Below, piece after piece: positions 17,801 through 29,436 of a stretch of DNA of 64,000 nucleotides. Origin of the DNA: Asterias rubens (taxonomy: Eukaryota; Echinodermata; Asteroidea; Forcipulatida; Asteriidae). Location: contig NC_047064.1 in assembly GCF_902459465.1 (NCBI RefSeq), positions 4,056,762 to 4,120,761 of the forward strand, given 5' to 3'. Every line of letters begins with the position of its first letter. The first letter of the stretch is position 1. Below the pieces are notes generated by a model. That model was not told the origin of the DNA and searched no databases. It worked only from the letters and a program-made list of their open reading frames with translations. The position numbers and the translations under genes were made by a program.

Positions 17801-20800
17801 AACAGATTGTCCACGCTCAGAGAGATATGAGGAACACCACTTGAGTGCAACATCAGATACACCATATCTATCTGCAAAACGTTTTAGCAACAACTTGTGG
17901 TCGATGGTATCGAAGGCAGCAGATAAATCGAGTAGCACAAGTACTATTTCCTTGTTGTTATCCACAGCTCGGAGTAGATCATTGTGTACCTTCAACATAG
18001 CTGTCTCAGTGCTGTGATGATGCCTATATGCTGACTGGATTTTGCTATGAAGACTGTTTTCCTCAATATACGACATTAACTGTGATGAAGCAGCATGTTC
18101 CAGGACTTTGGTGATGAAGGGTATGTTAGAAATTGGCCGGTAATTGTGCAAACCTTCGGAATCAAGATTGGCTTTCTTAATAACCGGAGTTATTATGGCT
18201 GACTTCATCAACCGGGGAATGTAGCCTTGCATTAGGGAGAGATTGACGATGTTAGTAACAACAGGTAGTATTTCATCAATACAGTTCTTCAACAAGGATG
18301 TAGGGAGAGGATCCAACAAACAGGACTTGTTTGATGTACCCATGATGATTCTTCTTACAGCATCCATGGAGATTGAAGTGAATGTACCAAACCTGCTCGT
18401 ACAAGACTTATCAATGTTGACTGAGATGGGTGTGGCTGTGGTATGGTCTAGACTGTATCTTATGTCTTTGATCTTGCCAGTGAAAAAATTGGCAAACTGA
18501 TTTACTAAGTCGTGTTCAGGTACAGTCGGAAGAACCCGTGCTGAACTACCTGTCATGTTGGACACCATACGAAAAAGCTTTCGAGAGTCACATTGTGCGA
18601 TCTGATTACTATGATAGTTAGTTTTAGCGCTTTGTAGTATATGGCGGTAGGTGTTACAGCTCTCCCGAAACACTTGACGATCAATCTCAAGTCCAGATTT
18701 TTTCCATTTACGTTCGTGTCGGCGTTTTACACGTTTAGATGAACGAAGGATGTCAGAGTACCAAGGTGTGTGAGGGCGAAGTGTGATGGTGCGAGTGGTT
18801 TCAGGCACATGTTTATCCATCAGACTACGCAAGGTGTTGTCATACTGATCGACTAAATCATCTAAATTGGTGCATGGGTCAGTAGTTAGTGGTGACATTT
18901 CAATGTCATGTCGGAAATCTTCCAAGTTGATGTTCCGTAGATTACGAGAGGTAATGGATAGTCGTGTACAGTCTGGCTTGGAGATTTCCACTGTCATCAT
19001 AACTGCTGCATGATCTGATGGTAAACTATGATCCAACTCGATATGATGTACAGTATCATCTGCCTGACGAGTAATGAGCAAATCAAGTGTGTGACCATGT
19101 CTATGTGTGGAGCCCGTAACAAGTTGACGAAGATCAGCTGAAACAAGCATATCTAGAAACTTCTTTGCAACTGTATCATTGGTATCATCAACGTGGATAT
19201 TGAAATCTCCAGTGAGTAGTATACTGGTTGCAATCACAGACAAGCGTTCAATCAGTGTTGAGAATTCGTTCAAAAACATTGAGGCCGTAGTATTGTTCTT
19301 TTTGGAGGGAGGAGGTCTATAGATGACAACTAATCTCAATGACTTACTTGCAGAGTTGACTGTAAGGTCCCTTTGATCTTTATGAATATGAAACTACAAT
19401 TAATGACCCCATAGCAACCATCCGAACCAACCTGCCTTAAAGGCAGTGGACACTATTGGTAATTGTCAAAGACCAGTCTTCTCACTTGGTGTATCTCAAC
19501 ATATGCATAAAATAACTAACCTGTGAAAAATTGAGCTCAATCGGTCATCGAAGTTGCGAGATAATGATGAAAGAAAAATAACCCTTGTCACACGAAGTTG
19601 TGTGCGTTTAGATGGTTGATTTCGAGACCTCAAGTTCTAAATCTGAGGTCTCGAAATCAAATTCGTGGAAAGTTACTTCTTTCTCGAAAACTATGGCACT
19701 TTAGAGGGAGCCGTTTCTCACAATGTTTTATACCACCAACCTCTCCCCATTACTCGTCACCAAGAAAGGTTTTATGGTAATAATTATTTTGAGTAATTAC
19801 CAATAGTGTCCACTGCCTTTAACACACCTCCTGCTTTTAAATTGCTTTGTGGTTCCGTTGCAAACCTTTTCTGTATATTCAGAGTTTTTTTTACAATGTA
19901 CTTATAATAATATCCATCTTACGTTTTTTGCTAGTCTTTTTACTTCGCATTTAATTATTTGACAACTTAACCATATTAACTGTAATATGTAAAAGGCCCT
20001 TTGAGGGATATCAGCTGTAATACTGGAGAGCCAATGTCTAAATACAACTTCAAATAAATAATTAATAAAAATGATTGATTAATTTGGCAGGAAGTGGCTC
20101 AAAATGTAGCTGGAGAAGTAGATGGTAAGTTCCATTCTATCAAATTTTTAATGTTAATGACACATTGATCGAAACATTGTTAAGTTAGTTAAAACCCTGG
20201 TTTGGATTTCACAACGAGTTAAGATCTGTCTTAGCTCGAGTTAGGACGGGTTACTCGTTACTCGTTCCTAAGTTAGGACTAGTCCTAACTTTTTGTTAAA
20301 TCGACCCCTGCAGTGCGGAATACTGTCAGTACGTGCTGGCATATTTTAAATAATTGTATCGTGTTAACCACGTCGTCAGTCCATGATATCCTAAGGTGGA
20401 CCATGCCACTTTGACGTTGAGGGGTGTCAGTCAACATGGGACAATGGTTCGGTTAGGAGGGACAGGACAAACGTATCCCAGCATCCCTCAAGTACAAAGT
20501 CGCCTTTAGTATTATGTCAATATCAAATAGTACACTGTAAAACCGCAAAATTACAAACTTAATTCATAAAGCAAACGAGGTCAAATTTACCCAGGCAACG
20601 CCTGGACATGAAAACGATACTCTGATAAAAAAATAATCGTTGAGAAATGCTAGACGAACCCTTCTGATAATAAATAGAAGCCCCATGTTTTCTTTAATAT
20701 TATTTTGTTTTCTGAACTTTATCTTTTTTGAGTATTTCGAAACGTCTTGAGACAACGACGTGCATTTCCATGTTATCAATTACTAAAATAATGATAAATC

Positions 20801-23800
20801 TATTATTTACTTATGTTTTGATCTCGGTTCGAAAATACTTGATGTTGTGAAGCAGGTTAGATTCGTATCATAAAACATTGTTAGGCCTACCGTAACAAGA
20901 AGTGCTTTGCAACATCAAAAATTTGCAGGTTTGAATTATTAATTTTCTTCGGGTTTGATCTTCTTCAGACATCGGCAGCATGGTAGACTCAATGCGCAAA
21001 GATCTTCTGCTTCTTGAACAACGAATTGTGAGTCTTGAAACCAATGGTAGGTCACTCTATGCTTATTCTTTTGTCCGACTCTTTACCCGCGAGCCCGCCT
21101 CGCCTACACTGTTTTTACAGTTTATACAGCAAGTGTAAACCTGATTTTGAGTGAAAAAAAATGTTACAAACGTCTTGTGCCAAGACCTTTTGAGCCTTTT
21201 CGACTGTTTCGAATTTTCGGACTATTTCTTGATTATAATTTTCCCGCCTTTTATTCATAATTGTATTGTGAGCGTTTACTTTGGGTAGATTCATTTGTAA
21301 GATGTGACTGACATTACAAAATATTACTCAAAATTATTAAATGAATCCTTAAACTTATGAAAAAGGCGATGCCTCTCCATGTCAAACTCTTGGTGGCGCT
21401 GTTTATTGTGAACCCCTTGAGCTTCCTCAAAACCTAGACTGATCCCCTGTCCGCTATCCGCAAGGATAAACACGTGCTCTACAAATAAAAGCATTATATG
21501 ATGGCAAACTTGCGTGTTTTTAAAAGCCGTGAATATTAAAATGACTAAACTAACAAATCTAAGAGATGCATTATTTTAAAATGGTTTTATGGTATTTTGA
21601 CTGGTACTATTTGCTTTTGTCTGAAGACCACAACCATGGCCAGCGTTTAGAGACTATTGAGGTGATGTTAAACGTTCCGAGTGACTCTGATGAGCAAGCT
21701 GGTGATGAACAGCCACATGATGCTGACGACACTACTGACACATCACACGGTATGTAAAACAGTGCCATAAACCAGGATTTTATAGTTTGTTGTGTTATTT
21801 TCTAAATAAAACATTATTTGAGTCAATATTGTTCAAATTTCGTCGTAAATATTTTGGTAATTACCCCCCCCCCTCCAGAAAAAAAAATGCTCAGAATATA
21901 AGATCCGTGAAATCTTGGAATTTGAAGGAAAACGGAGATGAAAAAGATTTAGCATGAACAATTACTTGATGACGAGCAAATTTTCCCGTTTGCTCTCTTA
22001 ATGCCAAAGAGTTAAAAAACACTCTTTCAAGAACCATATGAAGGACAACTATTTTTCGAGTGGTCTTCCACTCTTTTAGATTGTAGTTTGCATCTTTTTG
22101 AGTGATTTTTCACTCAGTCCTGGAGTGAAACCCCTCTAAAAAAGTTAAATAACCACCACTTTTTTTAAAGAGTCATATGAGGGACAACTCGAAATGTAAA
22201 GAGTGGTGTTTTCATTCTTTTACACTTAGAGAGTGGGGGACAGAATCTCCGGAGATTTCCCTGGGACACCGACATGTAAAATCAAAATCAAAAACAGTCC
22301 CTTTTTCATATACAGAACATTTGTTGTCGGTACCACTGTCAGTGAATGGTCTGCTACCATATTTTCCTGCGGATAAGACGCGTCTTATCTGACTTTTTAA
22401 ACCCCCAAAACGTCGGTGCGTCTTATCTTTCGGTGCGCCTTGTCTGCTGACGAATATATATTTTTTTTTATGATCACTACGTGAAATAATAAATACCTTC
22501 TTGTCCAGTTCAAATCAACGGTCTTTGTGTGAAGAATCCTTACTCAATAATGCGGTCAAATGTGGCTGAACTATTTATACACTGATACCCTATTTTCGTT
22601 TGAACAATGCCTCGATCCCCCAGACCGGTAATATTTGCTGCTCTGTTATTTCCCCTTTTTCTAGAATCTCAATCGGGGACAGAAAGTGAGGCTGGACAAT
22701 CATCTTCAAACATTGCGTCAAATGGTGACAATACCCAGAATGGAAACGGACAAGAAAACAACATTCAGGCACAAAACTCGGATGCAGACATACGTGGTGA
22801 GTTACTAATCTAAAACTGTGTTCATCAAGATATAGATAATCTGTTTTCAAATCAGTACGATTAATATGGTAGGCCCTTTCATCTTCAAAGAAACTGTTAA
22901 AGGCAGTGGACACTATTGGTAAATTGTCAAAGACTAGTCTTCACATTTGCTGTATCTTAACATATGCATAAAATAACAAACCTGTGAAAGTTTGAGCTCA
23001 ATCGGTCATCGAATTTGCGAAATAATAATGAGAGAAAAAACACCCATGTCACACGAAGTTTTGTACTTTCTGATGCTTGATTTCGAGAACTCAAATTCTA
23101 AACTTTAGGTCTTGAAATCAAATTCGTGGAAAATTACTTCTTTCTCGAAAACTACGTCACTTCAGAGGGAGCTGTTTCTCACAATGTTTTATACCATTAA
23201 CCTCTGCCCATTACTCGTAATCAAGAAAGGTTTTATGATGATAATCATTTTGAGTAATTACCAAAAGTGTCCAAATCTGATGGATTCTTATATTTTGTAA
23301 ATTGTTTTAAAGGGAAGGTACACGTTTGGTAATTATTACTCAAAACAAATAGTAACTTAAAAACGGACTTGGTAAAAACAAGCATTGGAGAGCTGTTGAT
23401 AGTATAAAACATTGCGGAAATGTCTCCCTCTGGAGTAATGTAGTTATTGAGAAAGAGGTAATTTCTCTCTAAAATATTAAAAGACAATCATTTTCTCGCA
23501 ACTTCGATGACCAAATTAAAAGACAAGGGTGTTTTCTCTTTCATCATTTTCTCGCAACTTCGAAGACTAATTGAGCCCAAATTTTCACAGGCTTGTTTTT
23601 TAATGCTTATAATGGGATCTGCCAAGTGAGAACACTGGTCTTTGACAATTACCAAACGTCACTACAGTGGCTTTAACCATTCTCCTTATGACTGATTAGT
23701 CCGAAATTCTGCTCTAATATAAGCTCCCCTTTTTACCCAATCACCACCTAATTAATGACAAATCACATCTTTGGGTCCAATTTCCCCCAATGTGTCAACG

Positions 23801-25023
23801 CGCATTGTGTACTGTGGTGGGGCCAAATCGTTGAATATTTTGGATCGTTGTGCACCGGGAAATCCTTTCAAAAAATAATATATTGCTGCTTTTCTTTTTA
23901 CCGAATTAAATTAAACACATTTAAAGGTTGGTTGTAAAGCTTAAACCGTCAGCCGGTGTTTCTGGGGCAAATAACCTCCTGTAAATGTTTCATTTGAAAA
24001 CTAAGGATGGGACCGACCCTCAAAAATTCCCAAACCTACAAACACCCCAACAAAGCAAAAAATACAATTGTGTTAGTCTTGATGAAATTGATTAGATTTT
24101 TGTTTATCTCCAACCCAAATCAGCCGGTGTGGTTGACTTGTTAGAACACGCCGAAGCCGCCATTGCAGAAGCAGCAGATATTCTCGGTGGCGAACAAAAT
24201 GACCATCAGAAACCAGAGACTGAAGACGCCGGAAAAAGCTCCACGGCCGACGGTGATGAAGCCGAGGGTGACGCCGAGGGTGACGCCGAGGGTGACGCCG
24301 AGGGTGGCAATGGTGACGTTGAGGGTGACGACGCCGAGGCTGGCAACGGTGACGCCGAGGCTGGCAACGGTGACGCCGAGGCTGGCAACGGTGACGCCGA
24401 GGCTGGCAACGGTGACGCCGAGGCTGGCAACGGTGACGCCGAGGCTGGCATTGGTGACGCCGAGGAGGGTACCGATAATGAAATTCCCACCGTGACTTAC
24501 AAGACTCCTGATCATAGTAACGTCATGGCTGGAAGTGATGAGAAGGTACAACCTACTGCCGGTGATGTCGAAATCCACAATGAAAATCCAACAAGTGAGG
24601 AGGAGGTGAACCCCGCCCAGAATGAAGTATTGGGTGGTGGGAGTGATGATGAGGAAGATAAAGACGGGGAGGAAGATCAGGACCAAGAGGGGAGTGAGAA
24701 CACAGAGAGTGGTTCTAAGTCCGAGGAAGATGACGACAGCAAAGATGGAGACGTTGATAAAAGATACCGTGTTGATACCCCGCAGCGACAGGCAAGACCC
24801 CAAAACCGGTCTTTTCGTTTCCATCGCCGCTTTTTACCTTACAATAGGCGTGTCAGCATTCATCGCGGTAACTAGTCTCATTGCAGCCGCTGTTATGTAT
24901 TACCTGCGTAGGAAACGAATTTCCGAACAGCAGAACCAGAGAGACAATTACAGACGCATAATTGCCCGGCGTAGACGGGTGCCTAATCAACACGCAGCAC
25001 GACGCAGGATCCTACGTGAATGA
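14822..25023 (+). CDS. Acidic repeat protein with signal peptide, secreted or membrane-anchored
   Basis: Six exons join in frame: 14822-14944, 20091-20124, 20969-21046, 21627-21749, 22665-22796 and from 24124. Exon 1 gives a signal peptide (LLFLTCLLLAIVCLAHSQS) and ends in phase 0; all later introns are phase 1. Exon 3 is coiled-coil-like (MVDSMRKDLLLLEQRIVSLE). Exon 6 carries GDAEAGN repeats and an Asp/Glu-rich tract. Read as written, the frame ends at 24875 (413 residues, basic tail). From the AAAA run at 24759 the frame one base along instead encodes DTVLIPRSDRQDPKTG, a membrane span (FVSIAAFYLTIGVSAFIAV onward) and a basic tail ending at 25023. An indel or a small intron would make a type I membrane protein of about 462 residues. 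The gene is divergent from, and exon-by-exon similar to, the gene at 13907-7761. Function and family unknown. An AATAAA lies near 25494. Confidence 0.65.
15864..16214. mobile_element. TTAA hairpin MITE, family 1
   Basis: The TTAAAGGCAGTGGACACTAT start and the CAATAGTGTCCAGTGCCTTTAA-type end are both present. About 350 bp, in intron 1 of the acidic gene. Confidence 0.85.
16526..19436 (-). mobile_element. LINE (CR1/L2-like), 5'-truncated, one nonsense codon
   Basis: The minus-strand frame is open from about 19400 to 16808 apart from one TAG at 17776-17774. It starts within the APE-type endonuclease (IYRPPP, then TGDFNIHV, then SDHAAV), continues through reverse transcriptase (LLDLSAAFDTIDH, YGIPQGSV, MVYADDTQLY with the catalytic DD) and ends in a C-terminal region with HWLPI. 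The stop falls where related elements have Gln just before the GIPQGSV block. The 3' end is a conserved AAAGCGCTTTA hairpin and an ATT repeat near 16540, typical of CR1/L2 elements. The N-terminal part of the endonuclease is missing. It lies antisense in intron 1 of the acidic gene. Confidence 0.9.
19437..19822. mobile_element. TTAA hairpin MITE, family 1
   Basis: A full copy with both TTAA ends. It contains the internal hairpin GATTTCGAGACCTCAAGTTC / GAGGTCTCGAAATC. It abuts the 5' end of the LINE. Confidence 0.9.
20213..20312. mobile_element. Short foldback element with TTAGGACTAGTCCTAA core
   Basis: GGTTTGGATTTCACAACGAG to TTTTGTTAAATCGACCCC, with internal inverted copies of CTCGAGTTAGGAC and GTCCTAACTTAGG. 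A relative lies at 40281-40415. Confidence 0.6.
22000..22255. repeat. Repeat-like ACTCTTT / AAAGAGT region
   Basis: Two related blocks carry CATATGA(A/G)GGACAACT with ACTCTTT or AAAGAGT words in both orientations (22005-22080 and 22150-22240). Probably an old foldback element; ends not clear. Confidence 0.4.
22897..23272. mobile_element. TTAA hairpin MITE, family 1, right end lost
   Basis: It begins TTAAAGGCAGTGGACACTAT and runs to ACCAAAAGTGTCC; the final GCCTTTAA is missing. It lies just left of a family-2 copy. Confidence 0.85.
23307..23676. mobile_element. TTAA hairpin MITE, family 2
   Basis: This family has a different terminal repeat, TTAAAGGGAAGGTACACGTT, but shares interior blocks with family 1 (GTATAAAACATTG, CTCGCAACTTCGATGAC, AAATTTTCACAGG). 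It ends GTGGCTTTAA. Confidence 0.85.
24331..24470 (+). repeat. 21-bp coding minisatellite
   Basis: About six tandem copies of GACGCCGAGGCTGGCAACGG plus T, each coding GDAEAGN, preceded by 12-bp GGTGACGCCGAG units from about 24259. All lengths are multiples of three, so copy number can change without breaking the frame. Confidence 0.95.
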
Positions 25024-25902
25024 CGTCTGGGCTTAATATGAACTGTATTCAAATTAATTAATGACTTTCCTATAAGCCATGGGAAGTCATTGCTAAACAC
25101 AGATGGCTGAAAACAACAGCACGAAACACATGGCAAATATAATTTATATTCTTTTAAGAGAACTATTTCCTGAATAATGTTTGAAGATATTATTTATTAA
25201 AAGTACTTTATTTATTAATATTGTGGGGAAAACGTGAACATAATGTTTTTATACAAACTGGCAGATCTTAACAAACATTTCCAAACAGCTGAAAGTGTCA
25301 ATCTATACGTAATTATCGGAAGTAAAGAATTACATTAAATTTGTTCAGCAAATCCAGATAATTTGTATCTCGAGTGTTAAATTTGTTCTGAAGATAGTAT
25401 TTTCTTTTTTTTATTTATTTATTAATTAAAAGGATTTATAATTGTTGCGCATTTCCAAATATAGGCCGATGCTCTTACAAATTAAAACCAAAAACAATAA
25501 AAATGCACAAGAAACGATAATAGCAAAATATAAAGCCCACGGGATAAAATTACGGGATAAAATTGAAACCACCAAAATTAAAATTTCTTTGGAAAGAGGA
25601 AAGTTTTTAACTGGCTTCTCCCATCAATCGCAACCCATAAGGGCGCCTCCGAATCGGCGGCTACGGCTGAACCTACGGCTAGGGCTGGATAGCCGCGTTT
25701 GAAACAGGAAAGACCTATGCAAAATTCTTAGCCAATAGCTGCAGTTCTAGTTCGGATACGTCATAGAGCCTTTTCGAATCTACGGCTTCGTCTTTGGATT
25801 CGACTTTAGGCTCCGTTCTCGCGTCTGAAGCCCCGAGTGAGCACGTACAACTCCAAAACAACGGCGGGGCAAAATGGAGCCGATGACGTTGTTTCGAGCC
25901 AA
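25024..25902. other. 3' region of the acidic gene and degenerate repeats
   Basis: AT-rich probable 3' untranslated region to about 25500. Then comes a repeat-like GC-richer zone (25640-25850) with several CTACGGCT words in both orientations. No gene seen. Confidence 0.4.
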
Positions 25903-26282
25903 TTAAAGACAGTGGACACTATTGGTACTTGTCAAAGACCAGTCCTCTCACTTGGTGTAATTCAACATATGCATAAAGTAACAAACCTGTGAGAATTTGA
26001 GCTCGATTGGTCGTCGAAGTTGCGAGATAACTATGAAAGAAAAAATACCCTTGTCACACGTAGTTGTGTGCTTTCAGATGCTTGATTTCGAGACCTAAAA
26101 ATTCTAAACTTGAGGTTTTAAAATCAAATTCGTGGAAAATTACTTCTTTCTCAAAAACTACGTCACTTCAGGGTTCTCACAATGTTTTATACAATCAACC
26201 TCTCCCCACTACTCATTACCAACTAAGGTTTTATGCTAATATTTATTTTGAGTAATTACCAATAGTGTCCAGACTGCCTTTA
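25903..26282. mobile_element. TTAA hairpin MITE, family 1
   Basis: Both ends are present (TTAAAGACAGTGGACACTAT and AGTGTCCAGACTGCCTTTAA). About 20 bp are lost from the CTTCAGAGGGAGCCG region. Confidence 0.85.
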
Positions 26283-29200
26283 AAGCTGTAGTTTCGCTTT
26301 TACCATACCTTAGATCTTTCGGCCAAAATACGTTTCACCAACAGAAAAACTTATCCTTTCATTGGAGGAACGATCAACATTGTGTATGGGATGGACCGAG
26401 AAACTGTAATGATACCATTACACCGGCCATATTATTATTCACATATTTTTGAATCGAGAAGGAAAGACCAGTTGATTTTAGGGGACAATCCGGCTAGGGG
26501 CCTTTGGAGAAACATGTTTCTATTCTTTTGGTTGACATAAAGTTTCAGATTTGTGTTTTTTGATTTGTTGCTTTACTCAAGTATCGCTTACAATTTTGTA
26601 TTTGGCACGGTAAAATCGTACAATGGATCAGCAGGGGCAAACCCTCCAAAAAATGGGGCAGTTGGGGCGGGAAATGGGATTTAAAATAAATGGTTTGGAT
26701 ACCCGTGACCCCTCACCCCTTACAGAGGGAGAAATATATTATTTATTGACTCTTGACCATTATTTTCTGCTCAATTTTATATTTAGAGGATCCCCAGGGC
26801 CCGTTGAGTTTTTCTCCCTCCAGATAAAAAGAGGAGTTTTCTCAAACGTCCGAACATATCAATTATGAAAAATAATGTCCCTCTCTAGCCCTCGTAAGGC
26901 CTTTTATTTCTGAATTATAGTCGTCCAAGATACCTCAAGTTTGAAGTCAACAACTCCCAGGTTACAAATAATGAGCAAAATATTACACGACATTCCTTTT
27001 CTTGTGCTCTCAAATCTGTCTATAGACAACAAAAATGGGGCAGGACGCTCCGTTTTCTCCCCGAGTGTAGGCATACATTATCAAGCGGTCTCGGATCAGA
27101 TGATTTGCAACCTGAATTTCGTCGGTAACCATATGTAAATCTAAGTGAGAGTTGGCTTTGAAAGGAACTCTTTTAGGAGCAAACACTCACTCAAAAGAGA
27201 TTGACACGTGGTTGTACCATGGAGCAATCTCCGTGGTTGTACCCGCAAGTTTACTATTGATTATTAATAGATTCTTCTTATTTCTCCACACCATGCATGC
27301 AAAGCTTCAAACAACACTTGCATTTCGTCGATTGAGGGCGCTAAACAGATTTCTATGTTTCCTACACAACAACGACGCTTTGACCTTGACTCCTCTCCAG
27401 CCTTGTTTATGCATGGTTTATGCATGGTTTATGTAATTAGTTCCAAAGAGATTCAGAATGGTGAGTTTATTTTACTTGATTAACCATTTTATAGATCTAA
27501 GGGGGAGCCTGACAATGCCTGAGCTGAGTTTATATGATTATAGTTTCCAGAAGTAGACCTACCTCCATGCTCTATCTAGTCTACACTGTGTTTTAGAAAT
27601 AAGACTCAGTCCCATCCCAGTTTCTACTAGCCCCACTTTTCATGCTTTTGTGGCCAACCAAACCAACCAAGGCAAGGGCAAGGATTCAGAGTTGGTCACA
27701 AAAAAAAGTTCATGTGTCCCTAAAATCGTGGCAAATCTTTTACCTCTCTGTGCGCGATGTGAACAGTCCCTAGAATATAAAATGTTTGTGGTTTGACTTG
27801 CCAGGCAAAGAGTCTCCTCTCCCTTTGAGTGACCAAAACTAAAAAACACATAAAAGGCTCCACTGGTTAGTTGCACGTGTAAATTATGCAAAAAGTTGGG
27901 TATTGTAGGCAATTCTACAACAAGGTACAACAATGTGTCATAATGTTTGGGGCCATGTAAAAAGAATTGCCCACTGGATAACCGATAAGTTTCATCAAAC
28001 ACCGTTTCAATGCACAATTCACGACGATCAAATCATGTGGCTGAACATTCTGCTGGGCATTCTGGAAAAAAAAATACAGAGGTTTAAAGACGCCTTATAA
28101 TATCATTTTCTAATAATATGTTATTGGAGAATTTTTGTTTCAACCCTCATATCAATATTATTTATAATATTAAAATTTAAACATCTGCTTGGTGATTCAA
28201 TTATCACTGTTTATTGATTACGCTTTATTATAAATGTATATAAAAAAAAAAATATATAAAAAAATAAGATTTGAAAGCCAATAATAATTCACACTTTTTT
28301 TTTTCTCCTTTTGTTGTTGCAAATTACCGTGGTAATTTTTAAATTGTCATAAAAAACATTTTGAATTAAAATGAGGACAATGCTGGCTATAGAGTCATAC
28401 ACAAAGTCTCACAGAACACTTGTAGTCACTGCAGATGTTTCTTCCACGTACATGTATAAGGCTTCACCGGAAAACCATACTTTCTTGTTTGCCTCGCAAA
28501 CTGGAAAAAAATGGGACCAGTTGAAGTCATCGTAAATTGGTGTATGGTGTGAAAGTTTCAATGTCGATCAAGTTTTAATATGTTTTCATACTTCTGAAGG
28601 TAATTAGGGCATCAGTTGATATGGCATCATTATTTTTATAAAAAATAAAAAAAGGCCATAATTCATTGAAAACAGGACAGTGGAGGATATAAATTACTAA
28701 TTGTTTTTGATTGTTTTCACTGGATCAGTGTCACCTAATTTGATACAATTTTCACACACATTGTTTTTAAGGTGTAGGCCCTATAGGCTAATTATTGAAA
28801 ACTGATAATGATTATAGTAATTTTACTTTTCCAAATCCAACAACTATTACCATTTTATTACCAAGAACCAATGCTTTATGTTTGTAACTGAGAATTGTTT
28901 ATGTTTCTTGCACAATAGGCCAAGATCATGATGTCCATTTCGCCTGGCTTTAATTTGCGGCAACACATCCAGCCTGGGGCCCTGAATCTGATGATGTCAA
29001 ATTGTTGGTGCTTGACATAGCATTGAACATGTAACTGTAACTTGGTCTTAAAGGTGCATGGATTACTTTGCCCTTATCAACGCTTGCTGGGCCATCTTCA
29101 TGCGCCACCATTGTCTGGATGCAACAGCTGAAGAAATTTGCTTTTCTTGAGAAAGTGCATTTTGGAAGGTTGTTGTTGCACACAGGATCCATGAACGGAA

Positions 29201-29410
29201 AAGTTGTTTGTGTAGTTCTTTGAAGCAGGGTGTTAAATTGAATTTGTTGGCTTCTTGTCCACTATTTGTCTTCGTAAAATGGAAGCGTTGCAAAATATCT
29301 GGTTTTCCAACCCTGTTGGAGTCTATCGTGGTATTTAATATTGTGTTGAAACGCATGGTTGCTTCATCAAGATGATTTTCAGGACCTAAGAAATTGGTTT
29401 TCTTGTGCAG
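26283..29410. other. Intergenic, no gene supported
   Basis: AT-rich sequence with a few open frames (27640-28017 minus, 29063-29356 minus) lacking recognisable domains or convincing splice sites. At 27155-27240 a stretch with ACACTCACTCAAAAGAGATT and GTGGTTGTACCATGGAG resembles 44689-44740, so it is a dispersed repeat. Upstream exons of the Praja-like gene may lie here. Confidence 0.35.
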
Positions 29411-29436
29411 CAGTCATGAGATAAGCAGGCAGTAGG

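Noticed and set aside
24141-24824. 227-codon antisense open frame with LGVTVAS repeats
   Set aside because: Shadow of the acidic coding repeat on the other strand; its repeat merely mirrors GDAEAGN.
27640-28017. 125-codon minus-strand frame after a TTTTTTTTCCAG acceptor
   Set aside because: A stop lies in the same frame just inside the putative exon, and no domain or partner exon is recognisable.
29063-29356. 97-codon minus-strand frame upstream of the Praja-like gene
   Set aside because: No recognisable motif; may be a decayed coding fragment but cannot be supported.
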